From: JAXLVB01 sp046329195
GTDB taxonomy: Bacteria > Bacteroidota > Bacteroidia > Cytophagales > Spirosomataceae
Reading direction: 5' to 3'
Length of the DNA stretch: 64,000 bases
Assembly: GCA_046329195.1 (NCBI GenBank)
Contig: JAXLVB010000001.1
Span: 620,001-684,000, forward strand
Position numbers and translations under genes: made by a program. The notes under the pieces were generated by a model. That model worked only from the letters and a program-made list of their open reading frames with translations, was not told the DNA's origin and ran no database searches. This document shows, piece by piece, positions 35,001 through 44,208 of this stretch. Each line of letters starts with the position of its first letter. Position 1 is the stretch's first letter.

Positions 35001-35810
35001 TTAGTGCCTCATAGAAGCCTGCCTTAACAACCCCTTCTTTACCAGTTGTTTAGTTAGTAAAAAACCGATTTTGGGGAACAAATTTCCGATTTTAGCTTGC
35101 CATCCTCTACTCGGAGGCACCATAATTTCTAATTGCTTTTTGCCAAGTGCTCGTTCAAAAACAGCTCGCTCTATATCTTCAACCTGCAAATGCTGATTGC
35201 CCGAAAAAGTCAGAGCAGCAGCCGGATGATCAAGCTGAAGTGTGAGCATGTTTGTATTGACTAAGTCGGGGCAAATCACTGACACGTTAATGCCGTATTG
35301 CTTCATTTCATACGCTATGGCTATGCTAAAAGCTCTTACCGCAAACTTAGTGGCCGAGTAAATCGGTAGGCCATAGATGGGAGCCACCCCAGCCAACGAC
35401 GCCACGTTGATGATATGCCCCGAGCTTTGTTTTATCATCTGTGCAGCGGCAAGTTTGGCGCCATACAAAACGCCTTTTATGTTGACACCTACTTGCAAAT
35501 CAATACTTTCGAGCGAAAGCTCTGCTAAAAAGCCAGGTACTATCACCCCGGCATTGTTGATGAAAATATCAATCCGCCCAAACTTATCCACACACTTACC
35601 CACAACCGCTCGCCATTGTTCACTATTGGTGACATCAAGCGTCAAGATAAGGCTTCGAGATACCTCCCAATGCTGCGTTTGATTTTGTAACGTTGCAATG
35701 GCAATATCGGTAGCCACCACAGCGTATCCTTTCTGATAAAAAACCTCCGCAAGGTGCTTTCCGATTCCATTGGCACAGCCCGTAATAAAAACGGTTTGGT
35801 AGGTTGGCAT
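35001..35810 (-). CDS. SDR-family NAD(P)-dependent oxidoreductase
   Basis: A 269-residue short-chain dehydrogenase. The Rossmann motif TGCANGIGKHLA (about 10-21), NNAG (86-89), catalytic Ser138 in NVASLAG and Tyr151/Lys155 in YSATKFAV are all present. The acidic residue at the end of the second strand (ATDIAIATL) favours NAD(H). The C-terminal region is longer than in minimal SDRs and basic. The substrate is unknown. It is transcribed divergently from the beta-CASP gene with only 53 nt between the starts. Confidence 0.88.
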   Translation of the reverse strand: MPTYQTVFITGCANGIGKHLAEVFYQKGYAVVATDIAIATLQNQTQHWEVSRSLILTLDVTNSEQWRAVVGKCVDKFGRIDIFINNAGVIVPGFLAELSLESIDLQVGVNIKGVLYGAKLAAAQMIKQSSGHIINVASLAGVAPIYGLPIYSATKFAVRAFSIAIAYEMKQYGINVSVICPDLVNTNMLTLQLDHPAAALTFSGNQHLQVEDIERAVFERALGKKQLEIMVPPSRGWQAKIGNLFPKIGFLLTKQLVKKGLLRQASMRH

Positions 35811-35863
35811 AAGCTCACTAATTTAGGCGACAACATTTATCCTTTAAATCTACAACAAGGCTC

Positions 35864-37261
35864 ATGAAAATCCAATTCTATGGTGCCGCCCGTACCGTAA
35901 CGGGTAGTAAGCACCTCATTACCACCGATAAGGGGGTACGTATCCTGCTTGACTGTGGGATGTTTCAGGGCATTGGCACTACCGAAATGAATCAGCGCTT
36001 TGGGTTTGAGCCCGCCAGTGTTGATTATTTAGTTTTATCGCATGCCCACATTGACCACTGCGGCCTTATCCCTCGGCTGGTCGCCAAGGGTTTCCGTGGG
36101 CCTATCTACTGCACAGATGCCACTAAAGACTTGTGTCGGTATCTGTTGAGCGACAGTGCCCATATTCAAGAAACCGACCTCAAGCGGGTAAACGAACGGC
36201 GAGAAAATAGGGGCGAAAAGCCTCTCGAAAGCCTCTATACCCAAGACGACGTTGAGACAGCTATGGGACTTTTCACCACGGTTGATTACCACCAAACCGT
36301 ATTTCTAAATCCCGAGATAAGCGTATGTTTCTACGACGCCGGGCATTTGTTGGGTAGTGCATCGGTTTTTTTGACCATCAAAGAGGGCGATGATGCGAAA
36401 AAACTATGGTTTACGGGCGATATTGGCCGCCCCGACGACCGCATCTTGCGTTGCCCAGAACCTGTGCCACAGGCTGATTACATCATTACAGAATCCACCT
36501 ACGGCGACCGCCTGCACGAGACCGAGCCCGACATGAAAAGCCACCTATTGCGTATTGTGCAAAAAACCTGCGTCGAAAACAAAGGGAAGCTCATCATTCC
36601 AGCCTTTGCCGTGGACCGTACGCAAGAGTTGATTTTTGCCTTAGACCAGCTCGAAAGCGAAGACCGCCTACCGCCTATCAAGGTGTTTATTGACAGTCCA
36701 TTAGCTATAAACGCTACTCGTGTGATGCGTGACCACGAAGAATGTTTTAACCCCGATATTTTGCAATACATCAAAAAAGACGGCGACGCCTTTGACTTCC
36801 CTACCCTCAAGTACGTGTCGGATGTGGCGCAGTCCAAAGGGATTAATTCACTGAAAGAACCTTGTGTGATTATTTCGGCGTCAGGAATGGCCGAAGCAGG
36901 GCGAATTAAACACCACATCCGCAACAACGTGGAGGACCCACGCAACACCATCTTGATTGTTGGCTATTGCTCGCCCGATAGCTTAGGTGGAGCCCTCAAG
37001 CGAGGCGATAAAGAGGTGCGTATCTTTGGCGAAACCTTTGCGGTACGGGCGCATGTCGAAATCATGGATTCGTTTTCGGCCCATGCTGATTACAAAGAAA
37101 TGATAAAGCACCTCTCGACCCAAGACCCTACCCAAATCAAAGAGCTTTTTTTGGTTCATGGTGACTACGACACCCAGTTGGCCTTCAAAGGTCATCTGGA
37201 AGGTGCTGGTTTTCAGAATATTTACATTCCAGAAATGTTAGAAAGCGTAACGCTTTCCTGA
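35864..37261 (+). CDS. MBL-fold metallo-hydrolase with beta-CASP domain
   Basis: A 465-residue protein related to CPSF73/Ysh1-type RNA-processing nucleases. The zinc motif SHAHIDHCG (His60, His62, Asp64, His65), the GAARTVTGS start, ESTYGDRLH, the beta-CASP segment ISASGMAEAGRIKHHI and the C-terminal DSFSAHADY with LVHGD are all visible, so the catalytic centre appears complete. It probably acts on RNA as an endo- or exonuclease; cellular role in bacteria of this type is not settled. It lies 10 nt before ogt, so the two are likely co-transcribed. Confidence 0.9.
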   Translation: MKIQFYGAARTVTGSKHLITTDKGVRILLDCGMFQGIGTTEMNQRFGFEPASVDYLVLSHAHIDHCGLIPRLVAKGFRGPIYCTDATKDLCRYLLSDSAHIQETDLKRVNERRENRGEKPLESLYTQDDVETAMGLFTTVDYHQTVFLNPEISVCFYDAGHLLGSASVFLTIKEGDDAKKLWFTGDIGRPDDRILRCPEPVPQADYIITESTYGDRLHETEPDMKSHLLRIVQKTCVENKGKLIIPAFAVDRTQELIFALDQLESEDRLPPIKVFIDSPLAINATRVMRDHEECFNPDILQYIKKDGDAFDFPTLKYVSDVAQSKGINSLKEPCVIISASGMAEAGRIKHHIRNNVEDPRNTILIVGYCSPDSLGGALKRGDKEVRIFGETFAVRAHVEIMDSFSAHADYKEMIKHLSTQDPTQIKELFLVHGDYDTQLAFKGHLEGAGFQNIYIPEMLESVTLS

Positions 37262-37271
37262 GCCGCTTCTT

Positions 37272-37751
37272 ATGAAAGCCTATTACCAAAGCCCACTTGG
37301 CTGGGCCTATATCGAAGCCAATGAGCAAGGCATTTTGTCGGTTTCGGTCAAAGACATAAGCCCCTCCGAACCTGCCGATGAGCACCCGCTGTTGGCGCAG
37401 TGTCTTCGGGAATTAGAAGAATATTTTGCAGGGCAACGAACCGATTTTGAGGTAGCTTTAGCCCCCAAAGGCACAGATTTTCAGCAACTAGTATGGCAGG
37501 AGTTGCTGAAGATTCCTTTTGGTAAAACGCTGAGTTATCTACAACTGGCTCGCCTCTTGGGTGACGAAAAAACCATCCGAGCCGCCGCCGCCGCCAATGG
37601 CAAAAATCCCCTGTGGATTATCGTACCCTGCCACCGAGTCATCGGCTCCGACGGTAGCCTCACGGGCTACGCAGGAGGGCTATGGCGTAAAAAATGGCTC
37701 CTCGAACACGAACAAAAAATCAAGACGGGGAGTACTTGGACGTTATTTTGA
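37272..37751 (+). CDS. ogt: Methylated-DNA--protein-cysteine methyltransferase
   Basis: A 159-residue suicide repair protein that removes O6-alkyl groups from guanine. The active-site motif IIVPCHRVIGSDG has nucleophile Cys120. The helix-turn-helix KTLSYLQLARLLG and arginine finger region AAAAANGKNP are present, as is the end GGLWRKKWLLEHE. It lacks the N-terminal Ada regulatory domain, so it is a stand-alone Ogt/AGT type. The start at 37272 follows the beta-CASP stop by 10 nt. Confidence 0.93.
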   Translation: MKAYYQSPLGWAYIEANEQGILSVSVKDISPSEPADEHPLLAQCLRELEEYFAGQRTDFEVALAPKGTDFQQLVWQELLKIPFGKTLSYLQLARLLGDEKTIRAAAAANGKNPLWIIVPCHRVIGSDGSLTGYAGGLWRKKWLLEHEQKIKTGSTWTLF

Positions 37752-37789
37752 GAGATGGGAGGATTGTTGACGTAAATCCAGAAAAATCC

Positions 37790-37820
37790 TTGCAATTCAG
37801 GGTTGGGGCATTTAGATTTG
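37790..37820 (+). promoter_or_regulatory. Promoter of tRNA-Leu
   Basis: TTG (37790-37792), 20 nt, then TAGATTTG (37813-37820), a full match to the Bacteroidota -33/-7 pattern, 10 nt before the tRNA 5' end. Confidence 0.75.
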
Positions 37821-37830
37821 CCTCACTAAT

Positions 37831-37914
37831 GCCGAAGTGGTGGAATTGGTAGACACACACGTTTCAGGGGCGTGCGCCTTCACGGGCATGCGAGTTCGAG
37901 TCTCGCCTTCGGTA
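37831..37914 (+). tRNA. tRNA-Leu(CAG)
   Basis: An 84-nt class II tRNA with a long variable arm. Acceptor GCCGAAG pairs with CTTCGGT (one G-T pair), discriminator A. Anticodon stem CACGT/GCGTG encloses loop TTCAGGG with anticodon CAG. D-arm TGGTGGAATTGGTAGACA and T-arm GAGTTCGAGTCTC are typical. CCA is not encoded. Confidence 0.96.
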
Positions 37915-37922
37915 CTTTTCCG

Positions 37923-37964
37923 AATGAATCAATGGCTGGTCAAACAGTTCTTGATTCATTTTTT
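37923..37964 (+). terminator. Terminator of tRNA-Leu
   Basis: AATGAATCAA and TTGATTCATT (ten perfect pairs, 18-nt loop) followed by TTTTG, just after the tRNA. Confidence 0.7.
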
Positions 37965-38070
37965 GTTTAAGCCCATTTTTGCAGCCATTCTTGTTCAGTA
38001 GCCCGCAAATACCTTTAGTGCTGCTGCTCACAGAAGCCCTCAAAATCTATACAAATTTTGTTGTCCGAAC

Positions 38071-38108
38071 ACAGAACATGCTCTGTATCAAACTTTCTCC
38101 TAAATTTG
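38071..38108 (+). promoter_or_regulatory. Candidate promoter of lpd with a near-perfect palindrome
   Basis: A -7 box TAAATTTG lies at 38101-38108, without a clear TTG -33. At the expected -33 position is ACAGAACATGCTCTGT (38071-38086), a 16-bp palindrome with 14 symmetric positions, possibly a regulator site. The remaining gap between the tRNA-Leu terminator and this site shows nothing I recognise. Confidence 0.45.
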
Positions 38109-38146
38109 TACGGTTTTAAGATTAAACTACTCAAAAATAGCATAAA

Positions 38147-39550
38147 ATGGCGACAAATTATGATTTAATCGTGTTGGGGAGTGGCCCAGGCGGTTATCCT
38201 ACGGCAATCAGAGCCTCACAATTGGGGATGAAAGTAGCGATTGTTGAAAAGGAAAGCCTTGGCGGTATCTGCCTCAACTGGGGTTGTATTCCAACCAAAG
38301 CCTTGCTGAAATCTGCCCAAGTATTTGAATACATCAAACACGCCAAAGACTACGGTATCACCATCCAAGATGGCGCCTACGAAGCCGACTTTGGTGCTGT
38401 GATTAAGCGTAGCCGTGGCGTGGCCGAAACCATGAGCAAAGGCGTGGCCTTTTTGATGAAGAAAAATAAAATTGACGTCATCATGGGCTACGGCAAAGTA
38501 AAAGCCAACAAAACCGTAGAAGTAACCGCTGCCGACGGCACCAAAACCGACTACACCGCCAACAAAGGGGTAGTGATTGCCACAGGTGGCCGTGCACGGC
38601 AGTTGCCCAACATTCCGATTGATGGCGAAAAAATCATCGAATACCGTAAGGCCATGAGCTTAGGCTTCCAGCCCAAAAGCTTAGTGATTGTTGGCTCTGG
38701 TGCTATTGGTGTAGAGTTTGCCTATGTGTATGCCAGCATGGGCACTAAGGTGACTATCGTTGAATTTATGCCAGCGATCGTACCCGTAGAGGACGAAGAC
38801 ATCTCGAAAGAGTTGGCCAAGCAATACAAAAAATTAGGCATTGATATTTACCTCAACTCTACCGTTGAAAAAGTAGATACTAGTGGCGAAGGCTGTAAAT
38901 CGTTTGTCAAAACTCCATCGGGCGACATCGTATTGGAGTCGGACATCGTGCTGTCGGCGGTAGGTGTCGTAGCCAACATCGAGAACATCGGTCTTGAAGA
39001 CGTAGGCATCGCTACCGACCGTGGCAAAATCTTGACCAACGAATGGTACGAAACCAACATCCCAGGGTTCTATGCCATTGGTGACTGTACCCCAGGTCCA
39101 GCCCTGGCACACGTTGCCACTGCCGAAGGAATCATCTGTGCCGAAAAAATCGCAGGTGTTCACACCGAAGCGCTTGATTATGGCAATATTCCAGGCTGTA
39201 CGTATTGCCAGCCAGAAATTGCCTCAGTAGGACTGACCGAGAAAAAAGCCAAAGAAGCAGGCTACGAAATCAAAGTGGGTAAATTCCCCTTTGTGGCCTC
39301 TGGTAAAGCTACAGCCGCCGGCGCTCGTGATGGCTTTGTAAAAGTGATTTTTGATGCTAAATACGGCGAGTTTTTAGGCGCTCACATGATTGGCATGAAC
39401 GTAACCGAAATGATTGCCGAAGTGGTAGCAGCTCGTAAGCTCGAAACCACCGGTCACGAAATCATCAAGGCCGTTCACCCACACCCTACCATGTCTGAGG
39501 CCGTGAAAGGTGCTGCCGAAGTAGCCTACGGCGAAGCGATTGACGTTTAG
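38147..39550 (+). CDS. lpdA: Dihydrolipoyl dehydrogenase
   Basis: A 467-residue flavoprotein, the E3 component of 2-oxo acid dehydrogenase complexes. FAD-binding GSGPGGYPTAIRA lies at the N-terminus, and the redox disulfide in GGICLNWGCIPTK is Cys42/Cys47. NAD-binding GSGAIGVEFAY, GDCTPGPALAHVA and the C-terminal His-Glu in HPHPTMSE are present. It stands alone, without E1/E2 genes beside it, so it may serve several complexes. It is followed by a strong terminator. Confidence 0.95.
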   Translation: MATNYDLIVLGSGPGGYPTAIRASQLGMKVAIVEKESLGGICLNWGCIPTKALLKSAQVFEYIKHAKDYGITIQDGAYEADFGAVIKRSRGVAETMSKGVAFLMKKNKIDVIMGYGKVKANKTVEVTAADGTKTDYTANKGVVIATGGRARQLPNIPIDGEKIIEYRKAMSLGFQPKSLVIVGSGAIGVEFAYVYASMGTKVTIVEFMPAIVPVEDEDISKELAKQYKKLGIDIYLNSTVEKVDTSGEGCKSFVKTPSGDIVLESDIVLSAVGVVANIENIGLEDVGIATDRGKILTNEWYETNIPGFYAIGDCTPGPALAHVATAEGIICAEKIAGVHTEALDYGNIPGCTYCQPEIASVGLTEKKAKEAGYEIKVGKFPFVASGKATAAGARDGFVKVIFDAKYGEFLGAHMIGMNVTEMIAEVVAARKLETTGHEIIKAVHPHPTMSEAVKGAAEVAYGEAIDV

Positions 39551-39573
39551 TATATCCTATTTTCGCAATAGTT

Positions 39574-39603
39574 CACCCCACCCCAAATCGGTGGGGTGTT
39601 TTG
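39574..39603 (+). terminator. Terminator of lpd
   Basis: CACCCCACC / GGTGGGGTG, nine perfect pairs with a 7-nt loop, followed by TTTTG, 24 nt after the stop. Confidence 0.85.
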
Positions 39604-39630
39604 TTTTTGTACGTCGAGGCATTAACTTCG
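39601..39630 (+). promoter_or_regulatory. Candidate promoter of the FAD oxidoreductase gene
   Basis: TTG (39601-39603), 19 nt, TAACTTCG (39623-39630, one mismatch), 14 nt before the ATG. It begins inside the T-tract of the lpd terminator. Confidence 0.4.
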
Positions 39631-39644
39631 CTTTATTAATCCTG

Positions 39645-41579
39645 ATGGACGTTTTCAAATTGGCGAATTTTCAATTTTTCAAATTAGTTGTCTTTTTTGG
39701 CTGCTTACTGACGGCATCTGCTGCTCAGGCTATTGATGTACTTACCCCTAAGTTGCTCGAAACACAAGTGGTTATTGTAGGGGGTGGCGCCAGTGGGGTT
39801 ATGGCTGGGATTCAGGCCGCTCGCATGGGTGTAAGAGCCGTTGTGGTCGAAGAAACCCCCTGGCTGGGAGGGATGCTCACTGCCGCAGGGGTAAGCGCCG
39901 CCGACGGTAATCATAACCTTCCGTCGGGTCTTTGGGGGGAGTTTCGGCAAGAGCTTATTAAATGGTACGGAGGCGAAAAAAACATCTCTACTGGATGGGT
40001 CAGTAGCACCATGTTTGAGCCCCATGTAGGCGCACGCATCTTGCGCAACATGGCCACCCGAGAAAAAAACCTCCTCATCCTTACTGAAACTCGCTATACC
40101 GATGTCATCCGCACCAACATGGGTTGGATTGTAACAGCCATCAACCTCAATGCCGAAAAGCTGTTTATCAAGGCCAACATCTTGATTGATGCCACCGAAC
40201 TGGGCGATGTAGCCGCCAAAATCGGCGTGCCTTTTGACGTAGGCATGGATGCTCGCAACACCTTTTCGGAACGCATTGCCCCCGAAAAAGCCAACAATAT
40301 CGTTCAGGACCTTACCTACGTGGCTGTTTTGAAAGATTTTGGAAAGGACGCCGACCGCAGCATCCCTCGCCCAGCCAGCTATGACTCTACGCAATTTTTG
40401 TGTGCTTGCAAGCAGTTTTGCAACGACCCCAAGGCTACTCGCCAGCATGATTGCGCCAAGATGATTACTTATGGCGAATTGCCTAACAAAAAATACATGC
40501 TCAACTGGCCCATTCACGGCAACGACTACTACGTCAATCTCATTGGCATGACCGAATCACAACGGAAAGAGGCCATCCAAAAGGCAAAAGAACAAACTCT
40601 CAATTATGTCTATTTTATCCAAAAAGAACTAGGTTACAAGCATTTAGGATTGGCAGATGACGAGTTTCCGACCGATGACAAGCTGGCGCTCATTCCGTAC
40701 CACCGTGAAAGCCGACGGATGTTTGGTATGGTAACCCTCAATCTGAACCACATGGAGCGCCCCTTTGACCAAGCCACCAAACTATACCGCACGGGCATCG
40801 CCGTAGGCGACTACCCCGTGGACCAACACCACGGCAAAAATACCAACGCCCCCGATTTGTACTTTGTGCCTATACCGTCGTTCAATGTGCCATTGGGAAG
40901 CTTGGTTCCACAAAATTTCCGCAACCTCATCATCGCCGAAAAGTCCATTTCGGTCAGTAACATTGCCAATGGAGCTACTCGCCTTCAGCCTGTGGTAACC
41001 CAGATTGGTCAAGCCGCAGGAGCCTTAGCGGCGCTGGCCATCAAGGACAAAACCACTCCCGACAGCATTCCGGTCCGAAAGGTACAAGAAGCCATGCTCA
41101 AGTCGGGGGGGTATTTGATGCCGTACTTAGATGCCAAGCCTACCGAAAAAATCTTTTACAGTATCCAGCGCATTGGAGCTACAGGCATACTCAAAGGCGT
41201 AGGCAAAAACATAGGCTGGTCTAACCAAACTTGGTTTTACATGGATTCTACCCTCAGCGTGGGAGAATTCTGGAGGGGACTGAAAGAGTTTGAAGGGAAA
41301 TTTCGATACAAACCCAAGGACGATAAAGCCAAGCTAAGCGTCGAAGAAGCCCTCATGATGATTTTTGAACTTGATAAGGTAGCCGACAGTCCTTTGTTTT
41401 CGTTTAATTTTTACGATTCGTACAAAGAATTTGTCAAAGCCCGCTGGACCACCGACTACCTTCTGCCCAATTTTGACCTCAGCCGTCCCATCACCCGTGG
41501 CGAATTGGCTGTTTTGTTAGACAAACTCTACGACCCTTTTCACCTAAAAAGCGTGGATTGGGAAGGGAATTTTGAGTGA
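39645..41579 (+). CDS. Secreted FAD-dependent oxidoreductase
   Basis: A 644-residue protein with a signal peptide (FKLVVFFGCLLTASAAQA) and a Rossmann FAD site VVIVGGGASGVMAGIQAARM with GGGASG at 46-51. WLGGMLTAAGVSAADGNH and the later ANGATRLQPVVTQIGQAAGA match the FAD_oxidored family of large exported flavoproteins. The C-terminal 120 residues look like a separate domain (RPITRGELAVLLDKL, S-layer-homology-like). The substrate is unknown. The start at 39645 is chosen because it begins the signal peptide; the longer reading starts inside lpd. Its stop is 1 nt from that of the convergent permease gene. Confidence 0.8.
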   Translation: MDVFKLANFQFFKLVVFFGCLLTASAAQAIDVLTPKLLETQVVIVGGGASGVMAGIQAARMGVRAVVVEETPWLGGMLTAAGVSAADGNHNLPSGLWGEFRQELIKWYGGEKNISTGWVSSTMFEPHVGARILRNMATREKNLLILTETRYTDVIRTNMGWIVTAINLNAEKLFIKANILIDATELGDVAAKIGVPFDVGMDARNTFSERIAPEKANNIVQDLTYVAVLKDFGKDADRSIPRPASYDSTQFLCACKQFCNDPKATRQHDCAKMITYGELPNKKYMLNWPIHGNDYYVNLIGMTESQRKEAIQKAKEQTLNYVYFIQKELGYKHLGLADDEFPTDDKLALIPYHRESRRMFGMVTLNLNHMERPFDQATKLYRTGIAVGDYPVDQHHGKNTNAPDLYFVPIPSFNVPLGSLVPQNFRNLIIAEKSISVSNIANGATRLQPVVTQIGQAAGALAALAIKDKTTPDSIPVRKVQEAMLKSGGYLMPYLDAKPTEKIFYSIQRIGATGILKGVGKNIGWSNQTWFYMDSTLSVGEFWRGLKEFEGKFRYKPKDDKAKLSVEEALMMIFELDKVADSPLFSFNFYDSYKEFVKARWTTDYLLPNFDLSRPITRGELAVLLDKLYDPFHLKSVDWEGNFE

Positions 41580-41587
41580 TTCACTCA
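41573..41587. other. 15-nt palindrome holding two convergent stop codons
   Basis: TGAGTGA-T-TCACTCA is a perfect palindrome centred on 41580. The TGA of the plus-strand gene and the TGA of the minus-strand permease each lie in one arm, so neither transcript has room for a separate terminator before the other gene. Confidence 0.6.
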
Positions 41588-44202
41588 CTTTTCAAACTCT
41601 TCACCGGATTCATCAAAGCGGCTTTAAGGCTTTGTAACGATACAGTAAACATGGCAATCCCCATCATAATCAGCCCTGTCAGCACAAATGCCCAGACGCT
41701 GATGTTGATTTTAAATTCAAAATTTTGCAACCATTGGCTCATCACCCACCAAGCAATCGGCGTGGCAATGACAATGGCGATGATGACCAGTTTCAAAAAG
41801 TCTTTAGAAAGCAACATCAAAATATTGGCTACTGATGCGCCCATCACTTTTCTAACGCCAATTTCTTTGGTACGTTGCTCGGCAATGAAAGTGGCTAAAC
41901 CAAACAAGCCCAAACAAGCAATCAGCACGGCAATCAATGTAGCCGTTTCAATAAGTCGAGCCGTGCGCATTTCAGACTTGTAGGCCCTTGTCAGTTCTTC
42001 ATCCAAGAAATTGTACTCAAACAATTGACCCGGAAAAGTAGCCGTCCAGATTTTTTCAATCGTCGCTACGGTAGTGTGAAGGTTGTCGGTGGTCAGGTGA
42101 TTGTTATTGAGTTTGATACCTACTTGGTAAAAATTTCTAGGCACAATTTGAATAAACGTCGGGTCGATTTTTTGGTGTAACGAGTTGACGTTGAAGTTTT
42201 TCGCTACGCCTACAATGGTGGCAAATTCGTTGCCGTTGCCATAGTAAACTTTCTGGCCAACAGCATCTTGCGGATTCTGAAGCCCTATTTTGTTTAAGAA
42301 TATTTCGTTGACAATTACTTGGTTGGTGGTGTCCATATCTTGCAGCGCCCGACCAGCCAATAGCTTGATGCCATAAGTATCCATAAAGTGCGAATCGCCC
42401 ATTTTCATTTGGGTTTTGACAGGAACTGGCTCTTTGCCCTCCCGAAACTCGATGGCTTGCATCCAATTGCTTTCGGCAGAAGCACTGTTAAACGAAAAAC
42501 TCACGTTTTTCACCAACGAAGCAGCCATGAGTTGATTGCGCATGGCTTGCAGCTTAGACGTTTCGTTTGAAGGTAAGCCTACAATAACAATGGCATCTTT
42601 GTTGAATCCTAAATCGGCTTTTTGGAAGAAGCTGAGTTGATCGTTAATAAGCATGGCAGCGCTAATCAGCACCAACGAAACCGTAAACTGCACTACTACA
42701 AGGGTTTGGCGTAACGGAAACCATTGTTTTTTATCGGTCATTTTGTTTTTATGCAAAGCACCAATCGGCATCATACCCGAGAGTTTAAGCGCAGGATACA
42801 GCCCTGCCAGCAAGGTAGTTATGCCTAACAATGCCAACACAAACAGCAAATTGTTGAACGTAAACAAATCGGCAAACTGAATGGGGATGCTGAAAAGGGC
42901 ACCAATAGAAGGCAAGCTAAACTTCGTAATCAGCACCGCAAACACAATGGCAAAGCCTGTAATTAACCCCGCCTCAATCAAAAACTGATGCACCAACGAG
43001 CCTCTGCTACTGCCAATTACTTTACGGATACCCACTTCTTTCGCACGTTTGAAAATCTGGGCAGTACTGAGGTTGATGAAATTGAAACAAGAAATCAGCA
43101 AAACCAAAAAGCCAATCAACGATAAGGTTTTGAGTAGTTTAACATTGGCTGTATGCCCACTCAAATTATCCGAATAATGAATGTTGGTCAACGGACTAAG
43201 AGCAAAACGTTTGTCTTCGAGTGCCTCTTTACCCATATATTTTTCAACGATATGCACAAAGCGTTGATTGACTTGTGTTGCTTGAATGCCTTTTTTCAAC
43301 AACACAAACACTTGGTGGCTATCGTCCCAGCCATTCCATTTGTCAAGTTCAAAATTAGGATTGGTTAGTTTTAGTGTCTGAAACGACACCATCATATCAA
43401 AATTGAAACTGCTGGTGCTGGAGTAGTCCTCAACCACACCAGTTACCATGAGGTCTTGTTTGCTGCCCATCCGAATGGTTTTGCCCAATACATCGGTAGT
43501 TCCAAAATATTTTGTTGCATATTTTTTGGTTAAAACAATGGAATTAGATTCTGTAAGTGCTTTGTTGGCATTGCCTACAATCCATTGATAATCGAACACT
43601 TGAAGCAGATTTTGGTCAGCAAAAACAAATTTATCTTTGAAACGATTCTGGCCGTTGCCTGTGGCAAAAGTGCTGCCCCAAATTTGAATCAGCGGCACTA
43701 CTTTTTCTACTTCGGGCATATCGTTGCGCAAGGCGTTGTCCATGCCTGTATATGTGCCTGGATAGATATGACCTTCCTTGATATTTTCCGTTTCGACCCG
43801 ATAAATGCGGTCGCCTTTGCTTTGGTTAACGTCAAAGCTAGTTTCATGACGAACAATCAGAAAAATCACCAAAGCACAGGCCATGCCCAATGTCATACCA
43901 ACTATATTGATGGTGGTGAATCTCAGGTTTTTAGCAAGATTCCGAAAAGCGATTTTGAAATAATTTTTAATCATGGCTTCTTTAAAAAATGAGGTGGATG
44001 GATATAAACTTGGTTTACGCTTCAAGGCAAAAGGTCTGACAAAACTCAACACGCTCCACACATACTGTCGTCGGGCGAGCTTTTCGCCAAATAGTTTGGC
44101 TTGACGGTGGAACTGCTCATGCAAATCCCCCTGCACTTCCTCCAATAAGTGAGGAGCGCAAAACCATTCTAGCAATCGGTCAGCCCAGCGGGGTGGTTGC
44201 AT
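41581..44202 (-). CDS. FtsX/MacB-type permease with N-terminal prefix module (type A)
   Basis: An 873-residue protein, last gene of the first padR operon. Residues 1-76 form the prefix module (PPRWADRLLEWFCAPHLLEE) and a normal permease follows from MIKNYFKIAFRNL. The body has eight helices as two MacB_PCD-FtsX units; signatures are NLSTAQIFKRAKEVGIRKVI and EQRTKEIGVRKVMGAS, ending NPVKSLKSE. Its body differs from those of the two genes upstream (first helix TTINIVGMTLGMACALVIFL). FtsX proteins need an ABC ATPase; none is in the window. The substrate is unknown. Confidence 0.85.
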   Translation of the reverse strand: MQPPRWADRLLEWFCAPHLLEEVQGDLHEQFHRQAKLFGEKLARRQYVWSVLSFVRPFALKRKPSLYPSTSFFKEAMIKNYFKIAFRNLAKNLRFTTINIVGMTLGMACALVIFLIVRHETSFDVNQSKGDRIYRVETENIKEGHIYPGTYTGMDNALRNDMPEVEKVVPLIQIWGSTFATGNGQNRFKDKFVFADQNLLQVFDYQWIVGNANKALTESNSIVLTKKYATKYFGTTDVLGKTIRMGSKQDLMVTGVVEDYSSTSSFNFDMMVSFQTLKLTNPNFELDKWNGWDDSHQVFVLLKKGIQATQVNQRFVHIVEKYMGKEALEDKRFALSPLTNIHYSDNLSGHTANVKLLKTLSLIGFLVLLISCFNFINLSTAQIFKRAKEVGIRKVIGSSRGSLVHQFLIEAGLITGFAIVFAVLITKFSLPSIGALFSIPIQFADLFTFNNLLFVLALLGITTLLAGLYPALKLSGMMPIGALHKNKMTDKKQWFPLRQTLVVVQFTVSLVLISAAMLINDQLSFFQKADLGFNKDAIVIVGLPSNETSKLQAMRNQLMAASLVKNVSFSFNSASAESNWMQAIEFREGKEPVPVKTQMKMGDSHFMDTYGIKLLAGRALQDMDTTNQVIVNEIFLNKIGLQNPQDAVGQKVYYGNGNEFATIVGVAKNFNVNSLHQKIDPTFIQIVPRNFYQVGIKLNNNHLTTDNLHTTVATIEKIWTATFPGQLFEYNFLDEELTRAYKSEMRTARLIETATLIAVLIACLGLFGLATFIAEQRTKEIGVRKVMGASVANILMLLSKDFLKLVIIAIVIATPIAWWVMSQWLQNFEFKINISVWAFVLTGLIMMGIAMFTVSLQSLKAALMNPVKSLKSE
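43975..44202 (-). repeat. Prefix module type A, copy 1
   Basis: 76 codons that end at the in-frame ATG of the permease body. Its DNA is highly similar (about 90 percent by eye) to copies 46594-46821 and 49204-49437, well above the similarity of the bodies. Confidence 0.8.
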
Positions 44203-44208
44203 GAGTTT

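Noticed and set aside
39540..39644. N-terminal extension of the FAD oxidoreductase
   Set aside because: It begins within lpd and crosses the lpd terminator; the signal peptide starts at 39645.
39705..40517. 270-codon minus-strand ORF inside the FAD oxidoreductase gene
   Set aside because: It is antisense to a well-supported gene and has no family features.
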